Below, piece by piece: positions 61,908 through 64,000 of a stretch of DNA of 64,000 bases. Position 1 is the stretch's first letter. Each line of letters opens with the position of its first letter. The notes below the pieces were generated by a model. The model ran no database searches. It was not told the DNA's origin and saw only the letters and a program-made list of their open reading frames with translations. Origin of the DNA: Tamarix chinensis (taxonomy: Eukaryota > Streptophyta > Magnoliopsida > Caryophyllales > Tamaricaceae). The stretch is taken from positions 89,257,172 to 89,321,171 of the forward strand of contig CM060180.1 in assembly GCA_030549775.1 (NCBI GenBank), read 5' to 3'. A program made the position numbers and the translations under genes.

Positions 61908-63739
61908 CTCTCATACTCACGTGGATATAATTTGAGAGATGTGTAAAGATGAAATTAATGACCTACATTATAATAATGGTGATAAATCTGATTGACTTGC
62001 TACTTGCATTATCTGCCTTTTATATGTTATGCCCTATCTTATTTATATGGTTACCTTACTCAATACGTTGCATACTAATTATCCTTTTCATGAATGCTCC
62101 TCATTCTCACAAGTAGTGGCCCCTCCTAAGTCTGTGTAGGTAGGAGATGTTGCTCTTACTAATTTTGATGTGTATGATGCCTTGGGTGGGGCAGAGTGAC
62201 AATTAGGTTTACCTAGTGTGGGATCCAAGAGGGTGCTTTCCCTACTTGTTGTTTTCTATTTCTCTTACCATTTTTATTTCCCCGTAGTGGGTATTGTTTG
62301 TACTTTATTTTCATTATGTATTAATATTAACATTTGCGTACTCTAATTTTTTTAATGAATATTGAACTATTATATTTTTATTGATCATTTGTGTTAATAA
62401 TTTTTATACCTTTAGCCTTATATTTAGTATGAGATTAGCCTAGGGTCAAACATGTACTAATCATGATGATATCACTTCTATTTTTAGTGCATGATTTTCC
62501 ATATTAAATGTTTCAACTACAAATTTGATGGTGTTACAGCAATAGATAAGACAATAGTATTTACAAACAAAAATAAGGTAATTGAAATACAAAAGAGTCT
62601 AAGAGTTTATATATCTAATAATGAAAAAAGAATTCCAAGCATGGGTAAAAAACTACTCAATATGGATAGCCTAACTCTGATAACCCTAAACAAGTACCTA
62701 TTGGGCATTATTGCTAGAAGATTAATCATCAAAGTCCTATATTACATCTACTCACCTGGATAAGAGATAGGGTCGTTACAACCCACAGTAGTGCCAATAC
62801 AATGAGTACGGAGTAAGATAAGACTACACTATCATGCAGTAAGGTTTATGCTTCACAAATGAACATGGTACAATATAAAGCACATGCTCGCATCATACAC
62901 GAGTTAACATATAAGGATAAATATACATGGATAAGCATATATGGAATTCATATTTTATGCTCCTCATGGTAACAACTAATGTGCGGAAAGATTACAAGGC
63001 CCCTAAGGTACCTCTAAAAACACATTCATATAATACACATTAACAAGTGATTATCAGGTTATTTATAAGCTATTCAAGAAAGGATACTAAATCTTCACCA
63101 TGTACTTGTCATGGGAACTTACCAAGAAAGAAAATGTAGCTACAAGCTCTAGCCACAATGGTCATTAGGCTAAGGGGCTTATACATGACCCTTACCAACC
63201 CACATTGGACCACCAATGCCATAGGGACAGAAAAACCACAAGGTGACCATAACCATTTAAGTATCAATACCCTCTAAAAGAACATAAATCTAGAAGATTA
63301 GGAGAGGCATCACCCATAGGAAAAAATTATAATATGGGGTACCACCCCTCTAAATTCTAAATAGCTACGATGAGAGTTGGAGAAGATAATCTTAAAGGAA
63401 CTCTTACTTAATCATTATTAGTGGTTCAAGATTGCACCCAACATATCACAATCAACCAAATTCCAATAATGAAGGTGTTTGTAGAGACATCACCTAACTC
63501 AAGCCAATGAGGACAATGGACACTAGTCCAACCAACAATGGATATATAAACTAAGGACACTATTGGAACACCTTGTCCCACCATAATGGAAATATACACC
63601 ACGAGGAAAAGGTAATCCAACCACAAATAACATTTCATTTCATTTGCTTAAGTTTAATTATTTAAGCTAGGGATAATAAATGTATGGTTAAATCCTAGTC
63701 AAACGTGCAAGTTTAAACCAAAAAAATATGACAAAATGT

Positions 63740-64000
63740 CTTAGGGTACTAAGCGACTGGCCGCACAAATCTAGCTAACTGGTTATGGGTTGAAACAAAA
63801 ATACATGGAAATCAAGTAAAACAAGTACCGATCGACTAGTGAGGTGATACTAGTTGACTAGTTACACGAAGAAAAAGACCACTTCCTATAGAAGGGGTAC
63901 ACATCAACTAGTGAGGTGATGTAAGTTGATTGGTCTTATAAAGACCACCTTCTATAGAAAGGATACTAGTCGATTATTGAGGTGATATAATTAAATTAGT
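63740..64000. repeat. Tandem repeats with CGACTAG motif, SIRE-LTR-like
   Basis: About 2.5 units of roughly 70 bases from 63826: each has (C)GACTAGTGAGGTGATAC, then TTGACTAGT/TTGATTGGT, then AAGACCAC(C)TTCTATAGAA. GACTAG/GATTGG words resemble the cluster in the SIRE LTR at 34128-34330. The array runs off the window. Confidence 0.65.

Larger units (their letters stand above)
58634..62538 (+). mobile_element. Gypsy-type LTR, plus sense
   Basis: Start TTTAATACACCAAAATTTT (TGTAATACCCC type, decayed) and end GATGGTGTTACA. The landmarks of the LTR at 35012-40042 appear in reverse order: (TAG)n (58735-58825), pyrimidine-rich (59000-60170), motif repeats (61561-61907), and a 3' part with TACTCAATACGTTGCATACT (about 62060). 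About 3.9 kb. Flanking bases do not form a duplication. Confidence 0.5.
58510..63700 (-). mobile_element. Outer LTR, interrupted by the LTR at 58634
   Basis: The left end TGTCACCACC (58510) runs to 58633 and is inferred to resume at 62539. The right part has AATGAGTACGGAGTAAGATAAG at 62800, like TATGTACTGAGTAAAGTAACC at 35500 in the LTR 35012-40042, and then 'ccaatgg/ccaccataatgg' repeats (63150-63640) in the same orientation. The right end is not resolved and no target duplication is seen. Confidence 0.4.

Noticed and set aside
58505..62785. Target duplications for the LTRs at 58510 and 58634
   Set aside because: None of the flank pairs I tried matched; the nested reading there rests on shared internal landmarks only.

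Overview
This window is nuclear DNA of a flowering plant. It holds one recognisable host gene with plant-type GT-AG introns. Most of the rest is nested transposable elements: Ty1/copia of SIRE type, Ty3/gypsy LTRs, two Cassandra TRIMs, a LINE, CACTA, hAT and MITEs. AT content is high, with many di- and trinucleotide repeats. I cannot name the species from sequence alone. No functional rRNA or tRNA gene and no CRISPR array was found.

The host gene (minus strand, 29202 down to 15465) encodes an ELMO-domain protein. I rebuilt nine exons by hand; every junction is GT-AG and in phase, giving 273 residues. Its fifth intron is 9.6 kb and contains a decayed Ty3/gypsy element (about 19.26-24.04 kb, antisense to the gene) that carries three younger-looking insertions: a 221-bp MITE in its 5' LTR, an AT-rich block in gag, and a 366-bp hAT-like MITE at a large internal deletion.

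Left of the gene (1-15 kb) lie a diverged LTR-like region, a hAT transposase remnant (about 2.0-2.25 kb), a probable LTR (2.33-6.13 kb), a 1.06-kb hAT-like non-autonomous element with 8-bp target duplication (6.21-7.27 kb), and a solo gypsy-type LTR (8.15-11.84 kb, 5-bp duplication TTATG) that contains a complete Cassandra element with 5S-rRNA-like sequence in both LTRs.

Right of the gene, about 33.45-51.18 kb is one SIRE-lineage copia element on the minus strand: 5' LTR, primer-binding site, gag with two zinc knuckles, protease, integrase, reverse transcriptase, RNase H, an extra ORF in the env position, polypurine tract and 3' LTR. The 3' LTR has been split by a solo LTR (34.38-41.07 kb), which is split by another LTR (35.01-40.04 kb), which holds a 5'-truncated LINE (39.17-39.90 kb). 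A second Cassandra (41.40-42.16 kb, duplication CGACT) also sits in the 3' LTR. Upstream of the env-position ORF is a stretch that resembles the element's own LTR promoter region.

From 51.2 to 64 kb there are further gypsy-type LTRs, a decayed CACTA transposase gene (56.4-58.5 kb, minus) and, at the right edge, a tandem array with the GTCGATTGG-like motif seen in the SIRE LTR. All transposon reading frames I could examine are broken, so the ELMO gene is the only gene I believe to be functional.
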